A stretch of 64,000 nt of DNA from assembly GCA_949752795.1 (NCBI GenBank), contig OX457061.1, forward strand, positions 11,985,492-12,049,491, read 5' to 3'. This DNA comes from Hyperoodon ampullatus (Eukaryota > Chordata > Mammalia > Artiodactyla > Ziphiidae). Both the position numbers and the translations under genes were made by a program. This document shows positions 1 through 10,554 of the stretch, one piece after another. A model generated the notes under the pieces. That model did not search any database. It was not told where the DNA came from and saw only the letters and a program-made list of their open reading frames with translations. The stretch's first letter is position 1, and each line of letters begins with the position of its first letter.

Positions 1-159
1 AGGGCAGGTATTGAGATGAGCTGACTGCACTCGTGGCTCCAGCCACTGCGACATCTCCTCAAGGCAGAGCTCCCTCACTTAGAGGGTCATCTCCTGATCT
101 GTAGCCCGCCCCCGCTCCCACCCTCCCTTGCTAAGAGCCTGTCAGTGTCATGCTGGTGT

Positions 160-380
160 AAGAACTTTTGAAGCTTTGAAGTCAAACAGCCCTGGGTTCA
201 AATCCCCACTCGGCCAACAAGCTATGAGACCTTGGGCAAGTCATTTCTACTACTGAGCCTTCGTTCCCCAATCTGAAGAGGGTTGATAATAGTACGTGCC
301 TCGTAGGATATGGAAGGATTGAGAGCCTCAGGGACGGCAGTCAAGTGCCCACTCGGGGTAGGAACTCAGTAAGTGATGGA
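160..380 (+). mobile_element. MIR SINE
   Basis: It carries the MIR order: 'gggttcaaatcc', a degraded 'gaccttgggcaagtca', a cytosine-rich 'cccca-atctg' block, and a 3' part ending in 'aactcagtaa'. This is a mammal-wide ancient tRNA-derived SINE. Confidence 0.8.
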
Positions 381-1685
381 GGAACGGGAACCGCCTGCGA
401 GAAGGAGGCACCTCGGACAGACCTGGGGCTCCAGGAGGCACCCCTCCCCCACCCAGGTTGTCATCCAGACACTAACCAGGCCCCGGAACAGCTTCGGGCC
501 CTGTGCCTCCCCTCCCCCACCCAGCGAAGACCCCCAGATAAGGCTCGACAGCCTCTCAGGCGTCATCCACATTCCACCAGGCAGGGCTGTCCACCAGCCA
601 GCCCCCACCCTTGCCAGCCAGGGCCAAGCAGGATGGGGGACAGGGAGACAGAGGTACCGACCGACCAATGGACCCAGGGAGAGAACCCAGCTGTCAGCCC
701 CACAGCCCAGCTCCCAAAGCACCTGGTACAGCTCAACATGGCTCGCTCTCCAAGAGCCTCACCAAGGGGGTAGGGGCAAGCACCCACCCAGGGCCAGGTG
801 TGCGGCAAGGCCACAGGGGGTCTGAAACACTGTCAGGCCAAGATGACCTTCTAGGGCTCTGGGCTCCACAGACCCTCTCTGCCCACAGCTCCGCTCCCCC
901 AAGCCTGGTCACATCAGTGAGGGCAGGGGCCATCTGGGCCTCTCTGAGGGGCTTATGGGCAGCTTGTCTTTCTTCTTCCCACCCTGAGCCATGGTGGCGG
1001 ATCAGTATAGAGCCTGGTCCACCAGGGCTAAATAGTCTGATGGGGGTGGGAAGATGGTCTGATTGGGAGGGGGAGATGCTCTGATGGGGGTGAGTGGATC
1101 AGGCTTCCTTGGGAAAGGACACAGCTTTGGGCATCAGACCCGGCTTGTATCTGGGGTGTGAACAGTGCCCGCCTTGTGAGTGTTGTGAGGAGCCACTGAG
1201 GGAACGTGAGTGAAGCCCTGGCACCAGCGAGCCTTCAGGGAGGGCTCTGGCCATTACAGTCAGGGTCCCTGGACCCAGCACACTCAGGAGGAGCAGCACA
1301 GTGGTCACAGCTCCCACTTGAAGGGCCCTGGCTGTTGGGTCCTATGCCAACAGGCCCTTCGTTTAATCCCAGCAAGCGCCACCCCTCATCTGTGTGACCC
1401 AAGGGACCCCACCCCAGTCTGGAGCTTTGCCCCTGATTCAGAGCAGGCTGAGGAGGCAGCACCTGTGGGGACAGGGGAAGGTGCTTCATCACTGTGGGAG
1501 CAGGTGGCCCATGACCCTGTATGACGGAGCCCCAGGAGGCCGAGCCCAGCCCCACTGGAGGAAGGAGTTCCTGCAGGCAGAGAGGGAGGGAGCTGTCTGC
1601 CCTAGGAGGCCTGCAGTGGTGCCAGAAGCCTGCATGTGAGGCACAGCCATCTCTCTTGTGTAATCTCTGTCTTCACAGTTACCTT
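381..1685. other. Unique GC-rich intron sequence, nothing recognised
   Basis: Open frames on both strands reflect the low stop-codon density of GC-rich DNA. They show no domain, signal peptide or splice-bounded structure. No repeat family was recognised here. Confidence 0.5.
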
Positions 1686-1689
1686 AGGG

Positions 1690-1810
1690 GGTGGATAGTG
1701 CTATCATTCATTTTTTACAGTTGAGGAAAGTGAGGCTCGGAGATAAGCGACTTCACAGTTCCTAGGAGGGGCTGGAATCCAAACCCAGGTCTCACTGCTC
1801 CAGAGCCTCC
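1690..1810 (-). mobile_element. MIR SINE, antisense
   Basis: It reads as the reverse complement of the MIR core: 'ttttacagttgaggaaagtgaggctcgg', then 'ggaatccaaacccaggtctc'. Confidence 0.75.
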
Positions 1811-1811
1811 A

Positions 1812-1945
1812 CTCTGGGGGTTCCAGAATCACCCCAGGGCCTATATAAAGAATACGGATTCCTGGGCCCCACTCCAGACCCAGAGATGCAGAACACTTGG
1901 GCCTGGGGCCCAAGAATCTTCATTGCAACATGCTCCCTGGGGAGG
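1812..1945. mobile_element. MER5-type hAT-Charlie fragment
   Basis: 'agaatcaccccagg', 'cctgggccccactccagac' and 'gggcccaagaatctt' match the near-palindromic MER5A/5B non-autonomous DNA transposon text. Termini are degraded. Confidence 0.6.
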
Positions 1946-2299
1946 GGACTCCTTTGCACGTTGAGGCCTGGGAACAAGCACTGACCTTGGGCTCTGCCTC
2001 CAGGGAGCGAGCCCAGGAGGCCTGGCTAGCCCAGGGCTGAGGGGAGGAGAGGTGAGGATGGCGGGATGGAGAAGGGGCCTTCCCAGCCTGGCTGGAGGGG
2101 CGTGGCCTGTTGCCAGGGTGACGAGGGGCCTATGCTTATCTTTACAAATCCCTCCTGACCTCTCAGGCTGCCTGGGACGACCTGGCGGTGGGGAAGGATT
2201 AACGGACACCCGCCCCTCCCCTTGGACCTGCTGCCCTGCCCTGAGAAGGCCCCGAACCCACCTCCGGGAAGAGGATTTTCTTCATGGAAAGGACAGGAT

Positions 2300-2490
2300 T
2301 ATAATAACAGGAACCATTTCGTGAGTGCACGTGTAGCTGTGCTACACATCTTGCATCTATTATTACATTATTGTGTTTGATTCAAACTGGAAAAGGTGGG
2401 TGCCAGTAAGAAAACTGTTTCTCTAACTCAGAGAGGTTGATAAACTTGCCCAGGATCATTCCTCAAAAAACTAAGAAGCAGATCATTTCC
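2300..2490 (-). mobile_element. Diverged MIR, antisense
   Basis: A weak match to antisense MIR: 'tattattacatt', then 'ctcagagaggttgataaacttgcccagg'. It is heavily diverged. Confidence 0.45.
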
Positions 2491-3425
2491 AGACTTCTGT
2501 GAAGTCCACGTCTCCCAATGCATGTGAAATTCCCACTTTGCAAACTCTAAATTGCCACCCATGTATTGTCATTTTAGAGCATTCTAGCCCAGCCTCCCCC
2601 AGGCACTGAAAGAGTCTCGGAAGGCTTGCCTGAGAGTGAAGGTTCCAATATCAGCCTGGGCAGAGCAGGCAGTCTTCCCTGCCTATCCAGAATCCAGCTG
2701 CTAGCAATTGCACGGTGCTTCCGGCTTCACTCCGTGCCTAGTTACTCCTACTTTATTTGCACTTGTAACAGGCCTAATGAGAACTGCCAACGACTGATGA
2801 GAAGTGCTTGCTGAGGGTGGGTTTTGTAAAGCTTCTCATCTTGACAAGGCAAAAAAGAGAATATATCTGAGAAGCCACCCAAGATCCCATAAGATGTGCT
2901 TCTGGCATAGGGAAAAAACTGCCCATCTAATAGCACGAGGCCCCAAGGGTAGGACTGAATAACACTGCAGCGCAGCTGAGGCAGAGCCATCGGGAAAGGG
3001 CTAAATGCCTCTAATAAGGCAGCAGAGTTTGGAATAGTCTTTTACAAAAATGTTTATCACCTGAGGTTAAAAGACATAATTTTGGTAATCCCCACAATAG
3101 CTGTCGCGGATCCACTGCCTACCCTTTGCCTGCCGTTGGCAAATTCCAATGTTTCCAGACCATGGTCTCAGATGGCTGGGGCCATGGAGGCACTTGCTGG
3201 AATGGGGGTGAGACCGGGCAGATGGGTTCCCAGGCCTGCCACCCCAGCAGGCCACTTTTAACTATTAGTGGCTTCCGGCTCCTTTCTAAAATTTCCTTTG
3301 AAACGGGATTCCATGCCAAACCTAAGTTGGAGAACTGCTGCATTTTCTTATCGGATTCTTGTAGCAGCCCTCAGAGTGAGCTGGTTTGCCCCCTTTAGAC
3401 AGAAGCACAGAGAGGAGATGTGACT
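2491..3425. other. Unique intron sequence, nothing recognised
   Basis: Mixed-composition sequence with no recognised repeat, exon or RNA. A possible remnant of antisense MIR near the right end ('cacagagaggagatgtgac') is too short to call. Confidence 0.4.
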
Positions 3426-3429
3426 TTAC

Positions 3430-3640
3430 ATAGACTAGTCCCATAGGTGCCTGTGAAATCCTGGCCCTGCCACACACAAGCTGTGACTCTGGGCAAGTTA
3501 ACTGACCCTCTCTGGGCCTCGCTTTCCTCCTCCGTAAGCTGGGGGTATCAGAGTCGACTTCATAGGGCTGTTGTGAGAATTAAATTCGATCATGTTAGTC
3601 CAGGAGCAGCACGTACAGGCTGATGGTATTATTTATTCAC
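3430..3640 (+). mobile_element. MIR SINE
   Basis: It shows 'aaatcctggccctgccac', 'gactctgggcaagttaactgaccctctctggg' and 'agggctgttgtgagaattaaat', the canonical MIR order with an intact core. Confidence 0.85.
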
Positions 3641-4259
3641 TTGCCAACAGATTTTTACTTGGGGCAAACACTGACTATCCAACAAATCCTGACGTTAGAG
3701 CATTTGTGTGTGGCTCCCTGCTCCCTGCCTCAGTCCTGCAAGCCCCCACCCAGCTCTGGCTGGAGGAGGGGCCGGACTTGGGGGCTGGACTTGCTGCCCC
3801 TTTGTCAGCTGGGCTCCCTGGCGTGCAGGCAGCCGGGAAGGATGTGAGAGCCCCGATGTGCCCCGTTGTGCTCCAAGATGCTTGGCGCTCTCCTAGCAAC
3901 CAGCCCGCCTTTGTGGCAGAGTAGGCCCAGGAGGGAGGGCCCCCGCTCAGGGCCTGGCAGGGGTGGGCAGCAGAGCCAGGGGCCCAGGGCATCCAGAACC
4001 CCCATCCCCTCTGGAATGGAAATTACTTTTCAAGTGACATCATCCCCGGCCCGTCTCCTCCTGGCAGTCAGGCCTTGGGTCCTGGCATCCAGAAATGTTC
4101 ATGCTCATAGCACCGTACCCCAGCTTTCGGGGATCCCCAGGGAGGGGGCCCCCTGTGCCAAAATTGCAGGGGGAAAGGCTGGTCCTGGGAATCCCAGCAG
4201 GGCTGCGTGCGGGTGAGTGTGTATATCATCGTCCGCTCCCTTCGGTAGCATCCATCTAC

Positions 4260-4512
4260 TTAGTGTTCACTTTGCCACAAGGTTCATGTGAAGGTACATC
4301 TGAGTGTGAGTGCACACCTGTGTGCAGGCATGTGTCACGTACAGGTAGGTGTGTGTGCTCGAGTGCATGTGTGGCGGGTCTACACGTGCCTCTGTGTGCC
4401 CTTGTACATGCCACACCACTGTGCTGGTGTGGGGGCAGTGCACGTGTGTGTGTGCAGGTGCATTTGTGCGATCTGTGTGTGTACGTGCCTGTGTGTGTGC
4501 ACTGTACGGTAG
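4260..4512 (+). repeat. Degenerate GT-rich tract
   Basis: About 250 bp of alternating purine-pyrimidine sequence dominated by GTGTGTG, broken by CA, GCA and TACGTG. It looks like a decayed TG microsatellite. The open frames through it are repeat-driven. Confidence 0.8.
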
Positions 4513-4594
4513 GGGACAGACCAGGATTTCATGCCCCTTGTGCAGAGAGCAGGCCCCCAGCTCCTCTTCGATTTGCCTCAGGGGCCCAGCTTGT

Positions 4595-4650
4595 AAGCCC
4601 CCATCCTTCTCTGAACCTCAGTTTCCTCCCTTGCAAAACAGGGGCCTCAT
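4595..4650 (+). mobile_element. Short MIR fragment
   Basis: Only the central 'ctctgaacctcagtttcctcccttgcaaaacagggg' piece of MIR is visible. Confidence 0.5.
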
Positions 4651-5460
4651 ACTCCGCAAGGGCCCTGCGGAGAGGAGAGGAGAGGAGACGAAGGTTTTGT
4701 GAGCCGGGCCCTGCGAGAGGCTGAGGAAGGCCCCAGGGAGGGGCCTGAGAGGGTTGGACCCACATCCTGGGACTCTGAGGAGGTGGGGGCTCCCCCGCTG
4801 CAGCGGAGCCCAGGCCGCCCTCCTGCACAGGACTTCCCAGGCCTGGCCCCGTAGCTATAGTGACCAAGACAAAGCATCCCCAGACCCCCCAGGAGGAATT
4901 CCAGGCCGGTGCACACGTGAATCCACTTGGACAAAAGCAAAAACCTCTTGGTGAACGGGGTCTGGCTTCACGAAGCCCTTTCAGCTTGATCTGGGAACTC
5001 TGGGGGGCGCGGAGGGGGCAGCGGTGGACACATGTGTTCCCAGATGCCCAGCCACTCCCCAGGGACGCCAGAGCACCCCCCCCCCCCCAGCCCCGCAGTG
5101 CAAGCAGGGCGATCACCAAACGGAGGGGATGCAGGCAGAAGCCCTGGGTCTCCTTCCCTCTTCTCCACCCCGATCCCCTGGGCTGGGGTCTGCTGCCCCC
5201 ACCCCACGTCCCCGTGTCGAGAGCAAGGACACAGTTCAACCCACTCAGTAACTTGCACCCCGCAACTCGCGCTGGGATATAGCCCACCACACGCACAGAG
5301 CCTCAGACACAACCCCTGGCTCGCGCGGGACAGCTGCCCCGCCTCACAGCTTAGACGCGCCCACAGCCCACAGCCCACAGCCCATAACCTGCGCACAACT
5401 CACATGAGAGCCCCCAGACTCGGGCCTCACAGGCCAGAACAGCCCAGCCCAACACCCCTC

Positions 5461-5820
5461 CAAGACACACGGCCCGCCCCTTACCCGGACCCCGGCCGGT
5501 GGCGATCCCCCCACGAAGTCCCCCGTGACCACGCGAGCTCCAGTGGCCCCCAGCTGCACACCCCCCTGCACCCTGCAGTCGGGCCCGGCACCCACACGGA
5601 CGCCCCACGGCCTGGGGTGCTGCTTTGTGGACAGACCCAGCCCTGGGTCCCCCAAGGCTCGGCCCCCAACTCACCGGCCGGGAGGGCGAGGGCAGAGCCC
5701 CCGAGCAGCAGCAGCAGGAGAGGGGCCGGGGGCCTGGGGTCCCGGGTCCCAGGCCGGGCCAGCGCCATGGCAGCGCTCTGCTCGGCGGCTGTGGGAACGG
5801 GCGGCCTGGCTGGCTCCACA
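5461..5820. promoter_or_regulatory. CRB2: CpG island core over CRB2 exon 1
   Basis: A hand count gives 29 CpG dinucleotides in these 360 bases, several-fold above the surrounding sequence. The island covers exon 1 and the first 200 bases of intron 1, as is usual for a CpG-island promoter. Confidence 0.75.
5675..5768 (-). CDS. CRB2: CRB2 (Crumbs 2) first coding exon: start codon and signal peptide
   Basis: CRB2 is a type I membrane protein with EGF-like and laminin-G-like extracellular domains. It organises apical polarity through a short cytoplasmic tail and is needed in podocytes, retina and the gastrulating epiblast. This exon encodes MALARPGTRDP, a proline-rich step, six leucines and LALPAG, a clear signal peptide. 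The opening MALARPGT, the D-P step at residues 10-11, and the Ala-Gly at residues 31-32 match the human CRB2 N-terminus as I recall it. The start codon at 5768-5766 sits in a good Kozak context (gccATGg). The exon ends in CCG|GTGAGT after 31 codons plus one base, so the next intron is phase 1. No later exon is in the window. An in-frame upstream ATG at 5837 is treated separately. The gene call rests on a short but distinctive match. Confidence 0.88.
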
Positions 5821-5960
5821 CCCCCGTCTCCCTCCAACCAGCACTAATGCCGTGGACAGAGGCCCGGCCCCTCCCGCCTGCCCCTCCCCCTCCCCCTCCC
5901 CTCCCCCTCCCCTGCCCTCGCAGGCGGGTCCACCTTGAGTAGGGTCTAGAGGGGGGGTCT
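5769..5960 (-). promoter_or_regulatory. CRB2: Probable CRB2 promoter and 5' UTR region
   Basis: This is the sequence immediately upstream of the CRB2 start codon. It has no TATA box but has several CpGs and a long C-rich run on the plus strand (G-rich on the coding strand) that offers Sp1/KLF/MAZ-type sites. The exact transcription start cannot be set from sequence. Confidence 0.6.
5881..5917 (-). promoter_or_regulatory. Potential G-quadruplex tract upstream of CRB2
   Basis: The plus strand is a nearly pure run of CCCC/CCCCC blocks separated by single T. The CRB2 coding strand therefore has at least seven G-runs of three or more with one-base loops, the strongest class of quadruplex motif. 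It lies about 115-150 bases upstream of the start codon. Confidence 0.7.
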
Positions 5961-6039
5961 GACCCAGCCCGCTCCCCAAGCCCAGGGCTCCAGACTCCAG
6001 ATGAGGCCTCGGGGGCCCCCACGGGTCTGACCTTGTCTC

Positions 6040-6570
6040 AGGGCCCACCCTTCTCTCCCTCCAGACCTACCCCCCCTTTTCCTCCCACCTCTCAGGTCCT
6101 GCTGCCTCAGCCTCCTCAGAGACATTTCTGTTCTGGGGGCTGTTCTTCTCACCAGATGATACCAGCTACTCCCAAGTGCTCCGTGATCCCACCCTGCCCA
6201 CCCCCATCTTCTCTTAGCCCAGGCCTCCCTCCCCGGCCCAGCCCGAGCTCCCCTCCCACCTCCTCTCTGCTGGAAGCCCCAGCCCCTCCCACTCAGCTTG
6301 TTCCTCCCAGCCTGCTCCCTCCCAGGGCTGCCCACCTGAGAAGGCATCCCGCCTCCCCCCCCACCCCTCCAGCACCCCCTGCAGCTGACGCCTCCCTCCC
6401 CACTCCCCACGTTCAATCCACCACGAGCTCCTGGCCGCTCCCCACCTCCACGTCCCTCGGTCCCACCCCACCTCTTCACTCCCATGGGCCCCACACTGCC
6501 ACACACAGCCCCTCTCACCTCCGCCCTCAGGATGAGGCCCCCGGCTCCCCCGACCCTCACCATCCCTTCA
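6040..6570. other. C/T-rich strand-asymmetric flank
   Basis: The plus strand is strongly pyrimidine-rich (repeated CCTCCC, CCCAGCC) over about 500 bases, with no recognised repeat family. The long minus-strand frame here is Gly/Arg-rich purely because of this composition. Confidence 0.55.
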
Positions 6571-7438
6571 GCCGCCAAACTGAGTCTTTTCTATTTCTCC
6601 CCTTTGGCCTAGATCTTCGCCTTTGCTGTTTACGACTCCAAAAACCTCATAACAATCCAAGGCAGCCCATTCTACAGAACTGGCAGCTCTAACTAAGCAG
6701 CAAGCTTTCCCTCTCCACTCCACGGGCTGGGAAGTCCTTCTTGTTGTCTAACCTTACAGTCTCCTGCTGCTCTTGATGTTTGCTTGCTCCAGGCTGGAGA
6801 GGGGAATGTTGTTTGGGTGGAGAGGAGGAGTTCTCGCGGGGACCTGGACCCAGGAATCTAGGTCATCTCAAAGGCACTACAACATCAAAAACCAGCCCAT
6901 TCTTCCACCGCCCTCAGCTCCAGTGAAAGGAGAATCCCCTTGCTGAAAGGACTTCCTGAAATGAGCAACTGGCCCCTGCCAACTCACCCCTGTTTGGCCC
7001 AATTCAGTGACTCAGGCCATGGACTCAGGCCACCCAGGCCCTATGCTGGGCTCTGGATGTGTCCCTGGCACCTCGAGGGCACAGTCTGGAGAGACAGAAC
7101 TGAGTAAATTGATGGAGCTCCAGGCTGAGCTCGAGGGATGGGCAGTGGCCCGTGGAAGTTCCAGGAAGGGAAGAGTGGGCGTCACACAGGGCATAGGCAA
7201 CGGTGCTGGCTCTCCAATGCTGGGGAAGTGCTCAGAGAGGACACCAAAGGCCTGGGTGGACCCCTTGTCCACATCCCTGCTCCATCTCCACCCTCCAGTC
7301 TTGGTCCTTCTGGGGTAGGAGTCGCTCCTTGGTTTCTGGAGCTCCCCACACTCCCAAATCACCTTTAATTCCCTGCCTCTCACATATACGAGGAACCCGT
7401 CCCCCTCCACGTGGCGGCCCCTCGCCACTCTGTTGGGA
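6571..7438. other. Unique upstream sequence, nothing recognised
   Basis: No repeat, exon or RNA gene could be supported. It is within 2 kb of the promoter and could hold proximal regulatory sites that I cannot identify. Confidence 0.4.
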
Positions 7439-7439
7439 A

Positions 7440-7580
7440 AAGCACAGTCTCATCAGCTGAATAGATCCAGGTTTGAGCCCAGCTCCACCACTGACTAGGG
7501 AGTGACCCCAGCACGTGAATCCCTTTTCTGGGCCTCACTTTCCTCATCTGTAACATGGGGGTGATAATGAGTTTAAGCAG
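7440..7580 (+). mobile_element. MIR SINE
   Basis: 'gatccaggtttgagcccagctccaccactgac' followed by 'gggcctcactttcctcatctgtaacatgggggtgataatgag' is the MIR core. Confidence 0.85.
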
Positions 7581-7689
7581 CAGTGCAAGTTCTCTTTATT
7601 CTGCTTCTCAGAGATCCAGGCAGCCCCAAGCGGAGAACAGGAGGACCACGAGGCTCCCACAGCCCCCTGGGTCTCTGGATACACAGACA

Positions 7690-7960
7690 CAAACACCCAC
7701 GTTTTTACGAGGAGCTCCGAGGTCAGAAGGGCGCCTGAGCTCTCCTTCCAAGCCCCGCCCCCTGCCCCCTGCCGGGTCCTGCAACCGCCACGCGCCACCT
7801 TGTGGCCAGAACTGGGAGTGTCCTGCGAGGTCTGTGGGGCACCCAGGCGAGCGACGAGGACGCTGAGGGAGGGATGTGGGAACTAAACTGCACCCGCAGA
7901 AGGAAACGAGTGAGCGGGAAGGAGGGGCCCGGGAGTCAGGTGGGCGGCAGGCAGGACGGA
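7690..7960. promoter_or_regulatory. CpG-enriched unique segment about 2 kb upstream of CRB2
   Basis: A repeat-free stretch with clustered CpGs (ccgccacgcgcc, gcgagcgacgaggacgc). It contains the CTCF-like site listed next. It is a possible distal promoter or insulator-like element; the function is inference. Confidence 0.4.
7792..7805 (-). promoter_or_regulatory. CTCF-like binding site
   Basis: On the minus strand it reads CCACAAGGTGGCGC, matching 13 of 14 positions of the CTCF core CCASYAGRKGGCRS. Only position 5 deviates. It is not in a recognised repeat. Confidence 0.55.
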
Positions 7961-8124
7961 GGTTAGACAGGGCCGATCATCCTGACGCACTTCCCGGCCT
8001 GGATCTGGAGAAGAGACAGTAAGAGTGGGCCAGTCCCTCTGAGAAGATGGTCCCTCAGGAGAGTCCACTTCCCCCATCCTCCCGACCTGGGGGTGGGGCT
8101 GAGGAAGGGGAAAGGAAGCCAACA

Positions 8125-8290
8125 TAATCTCATCTTACCTCCTCAACGACCCTGCAAGGTCAGCATTGACCCCATTTTACAGATGAGGAAACTGAGGTTG
8201 GGGGAGGTGAGATTGGCTGCTCAGGGTCCCACAGCTAAACAGTGCAGGGGCGGGATTCGAACTGGGGGCTGCCCAGTGCCACCCCTTTTC
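8125..8290 (-). mobile_element. MIR SINE, antisense
   Basis: 'ccccattttacagatgaggaaactgagg', 'gggtcccacagctaa' and 'gggattcgaactgggg' are the antisense MIR signature. Confidence 0.85.
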
Positions 8291-8404
8291 CCTCCCCAAC
8301 CTCTGACTGTAGGTTGACTAACTGTGCTCCATTCAACTCAGGAATTATTTGCTGCCTGCTCCCTGGTCAAGGGCACCCAGTCCTGGGGCAGGTGCCCACC
8401 AGCC

Positions 8405-8605
8405 TTATGGGGATGTGACAGTAAAGTTTAGTGGTTTGGTAATGCCTGCTTTGGCATCAGGCCCCTTGATTTTAATCCTGATTCTGCCCTGTGCCCTTAG
8501 GCAAGCTTTTGTTGGTCTGTCTTTACTTTTCTGAACCTTAGCTTCCCCATCTGTAAATTGGGGTAATACCAGTATCAACCTCAGAGTTCTGTGACGAGTG
8601 GACTG
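8405..8605 (+). mobile_element. MIR SINE
   Basis: 'aatcctgattctgccc', 'cttaggcaag', 'ctgaaccttagcttccccatctgtaaattggggtaatac' are in MIR order. Confidence 0.8.
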
Positions 8606-9395
8606 CTGCCCGCAGGGCCCAGGTTGGGGAGGGGATGGTAGGGGAGGGGATGGTGACACGGGGCTGCTTCCCACTCAGGAGAAGCCTCCAGACTCTTCCA
8701 AGGTGACCTCTGCCCTGGATGCCCCCACCAGCGTCCTGCATCTCCCTTCTCAGGGGCTGTGTGATTATTCTGTCTGTCCCCCGCTCCCCAGCCAGATCCA
8801 CCCTCTTCCCTCTCTGCCCGGCTGATCCCCTGGCCTTCCTCACGGCTCCCTTCCCCAGGACGGGGAGGCAGCAGGAGCAGGGAGGGCTCCCGCTGCTCTT
8901 TCTTCCTGCACTGGGTGCACCGCTGACTACAGCTGCAGCGGAGGCCCCTCTGCTGCTTCAGCTCTCACTGCTCAGGTAATGCTGTTCTCTCTGTGGCCAG
9001 CTGCAGGGCCACCTTCAGCCCTGACCTGACCGGGTCTCTCCAAAGCCTTCCTTCCCCACTGTCATCCATTCCCTCCTTCTGGGAGCCCTCTCCCCTGGCT
9101 TCCCTCCTACCTGCCTGGCTGTTCCTTGCTCCCTTTCCCCACAGAATGTCGGGGTGTGTCTGGGTCTGCTCCCAGCCCCCTGCCCTTCTCAAACGACCCT
9201 CCCCGGGTGAACTTCCTGACCAACCCAGCTCTCTCACGAGCCCTCTACCTGTGGTTCTTAACCCTGTTTCAACTCCCCCTTGGTAACAAATATCTTGTAT
9301 CGCTCCTTATTACCCTGAAATGAACTGACGTGCATATGCATACAATTCCCCAACAGAAAAGGATCTCAATGCCCAGACTGCAACATCAGAGCAAG
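8606..9395. other. Unique sequence, nothing recognised
   Basis: Pyrimidine-rich with stretches faintly like L2 ('ccctggccttcctcacggctccc'), too diverged to assign. No exon is supported. Confidence 0.4.
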
Positions 9396-9399
9396 CCAT

Positions 9400-9655
9400 T
9401 GTAGGCTAGCGGTGAAGTGCACAGACACTGGTTCAAATCCTGGCTTCTCCACTTCCCAGCTGTGTGACCTTAGGTAAGTTACTTAACTTCTCTGTGCTCA
9501 GTTAGCTCCCCAGTCAAAAAGGTTTTTTTTTTTTTCTCTATGCAGCACTTTACTGCATAGAGTTGTTATCAGGATTAAATGAGTAATTATTCACGAAGCA
9601 TTTAGAACAGTGCCTGGCGTGTGTTACAAGCTGAATGAGTGTTGGTTAAATTTAA
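9400..9655 (+). mobile_element. Full-length MIR with a poly(T) expansion
   Basis: The whole element is legible from 'tgtaggctagcggtgaagtgcacagac' through 'ctgtgtgaccttaggtaag' to 'agaacagtgcctggcgtgtg'. A run of 12 T interrupts the middle. Confidence 0.85.
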
Positions 9656-10425
9656 GATGATAAGTGTTTCAAGTTGTAAATACTCTTATTGACTACACTA
9701 GAAGACATGATAAAATAACGAGAAGCTTGCACCTATTCATAGAACCCCCCTGAATGCAACAGCCCCAAATGCAGACCTATGCAGAATGAGGTATTGGCAA
9801 CTCAAATACCACAAGCACTGTTGAAATTAAGTAGGTAATTTTCCCAAATGGTGGCAACTCTGGGTAAGGTTCTGAACAAAATAAAGAGCAATCTTCCTTC
9901 AATTTACGTGGAAGTTGTATTTCTGGCAAATTCAGTGTATGTTAAAGCTCAGAGCATTGATGCAAAAGTGCTCTTATTTCTATGCAAGCCAGACCTGGGT
10001 TCTGGGCTCAGACACAAGTGTTTTTCCTTCACGTGAATGTCTGGCAGGACATTCAAAAGTCAAAAGGCACGTGGAACTTTCTCCATGGTGTGGAATGTCC
10101 TGTACGTTGCAGGGCAGCCAGCATCCAGGGCCCACCCACTAAATGCCAGTGGGGCCCCCAGTCATCATGAAAACTGAATGCACCCTCACAAATTCCCCAA
10201 ATAGCGCCCAGGAGGCTCCTGTGTTCTACACCAACTGCCAGAGGGACTTTTCCAAATCCCAGACTGTCGACTCCCAGTTACTCTCAGGCCAAGTCCAAAT
10301 TCCTGAACCTGATGCCCAAATCCTCGTCATGCAGCTGCCGGCTTACCTCCACAGATGCGGACCCATACCACCAGCATACCACCCATACCACCCTACACCC
10401 AGCTGTGCCATGTCCCCAACCCCAA
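9656..10425. other. Unique sequence, nothing recognised
   Basis: AT-richer than the flanks, with no recognised repeat or exon. Confidence 0.4.
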
Positions 10426-10429
10426 CTGA

Positions 10430-10483
10430 ACACACGCACACACACACGCACATGCACACGCACACGCACACACACACACACAC
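10430..10483 (+). repeat. (CA)n microsatellite
   Basis: An interrupted CACACA array with several CACG/CATG variants, about 54 bases. Confidence 0.95.
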
Positions 10484-10554
10484 TCCCTGGCTGGTTTTTG
10501 GCTGACTAGTCTTTGCTCTTGGGGTCTGCTCCCTGGAAACCCCACCCTGGTTGA

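Larger units (their letters stand above)
1..5674 (-). other. CRB2: CRB2 intron 1, promoter-proximal part
   Basis: This is the sequence downstream of the exon 1 splice donor on the minus strand. No frame on that strand shows the cysteine-rich EGF-like pattern expected of CRB2 exon 2, so that exon should lie beyond the left edge and intron 1 exceeds 5.6 kb. The visible content is old MIR and MER5-type relics, a GT-rich tract and long GC-rich unique stretches. The intron assignment follows from the exon 1 call and is inference. Confidence 0.75.

Noticed and set aside
4095..4724. A 209-codon plus-strand frame rich in Cys and Val
   Set aside because: The Cys/Val content comes from translating the GT-rich tract (GTGTGT, TGTGTG). 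It is not a cysteine-rich secreted protein.
5032..5847. A 271-codon plus-strand open frame covering the CRB2 first exon
   Set aside because: It is antisense to CRB2 exon 1 in a CpG island. Low stop density in GC-rich DNA explains it; the Pro/Ser/Arg-rich translation has no domain, and the CRB2 reading on the other strand matches a known protein.
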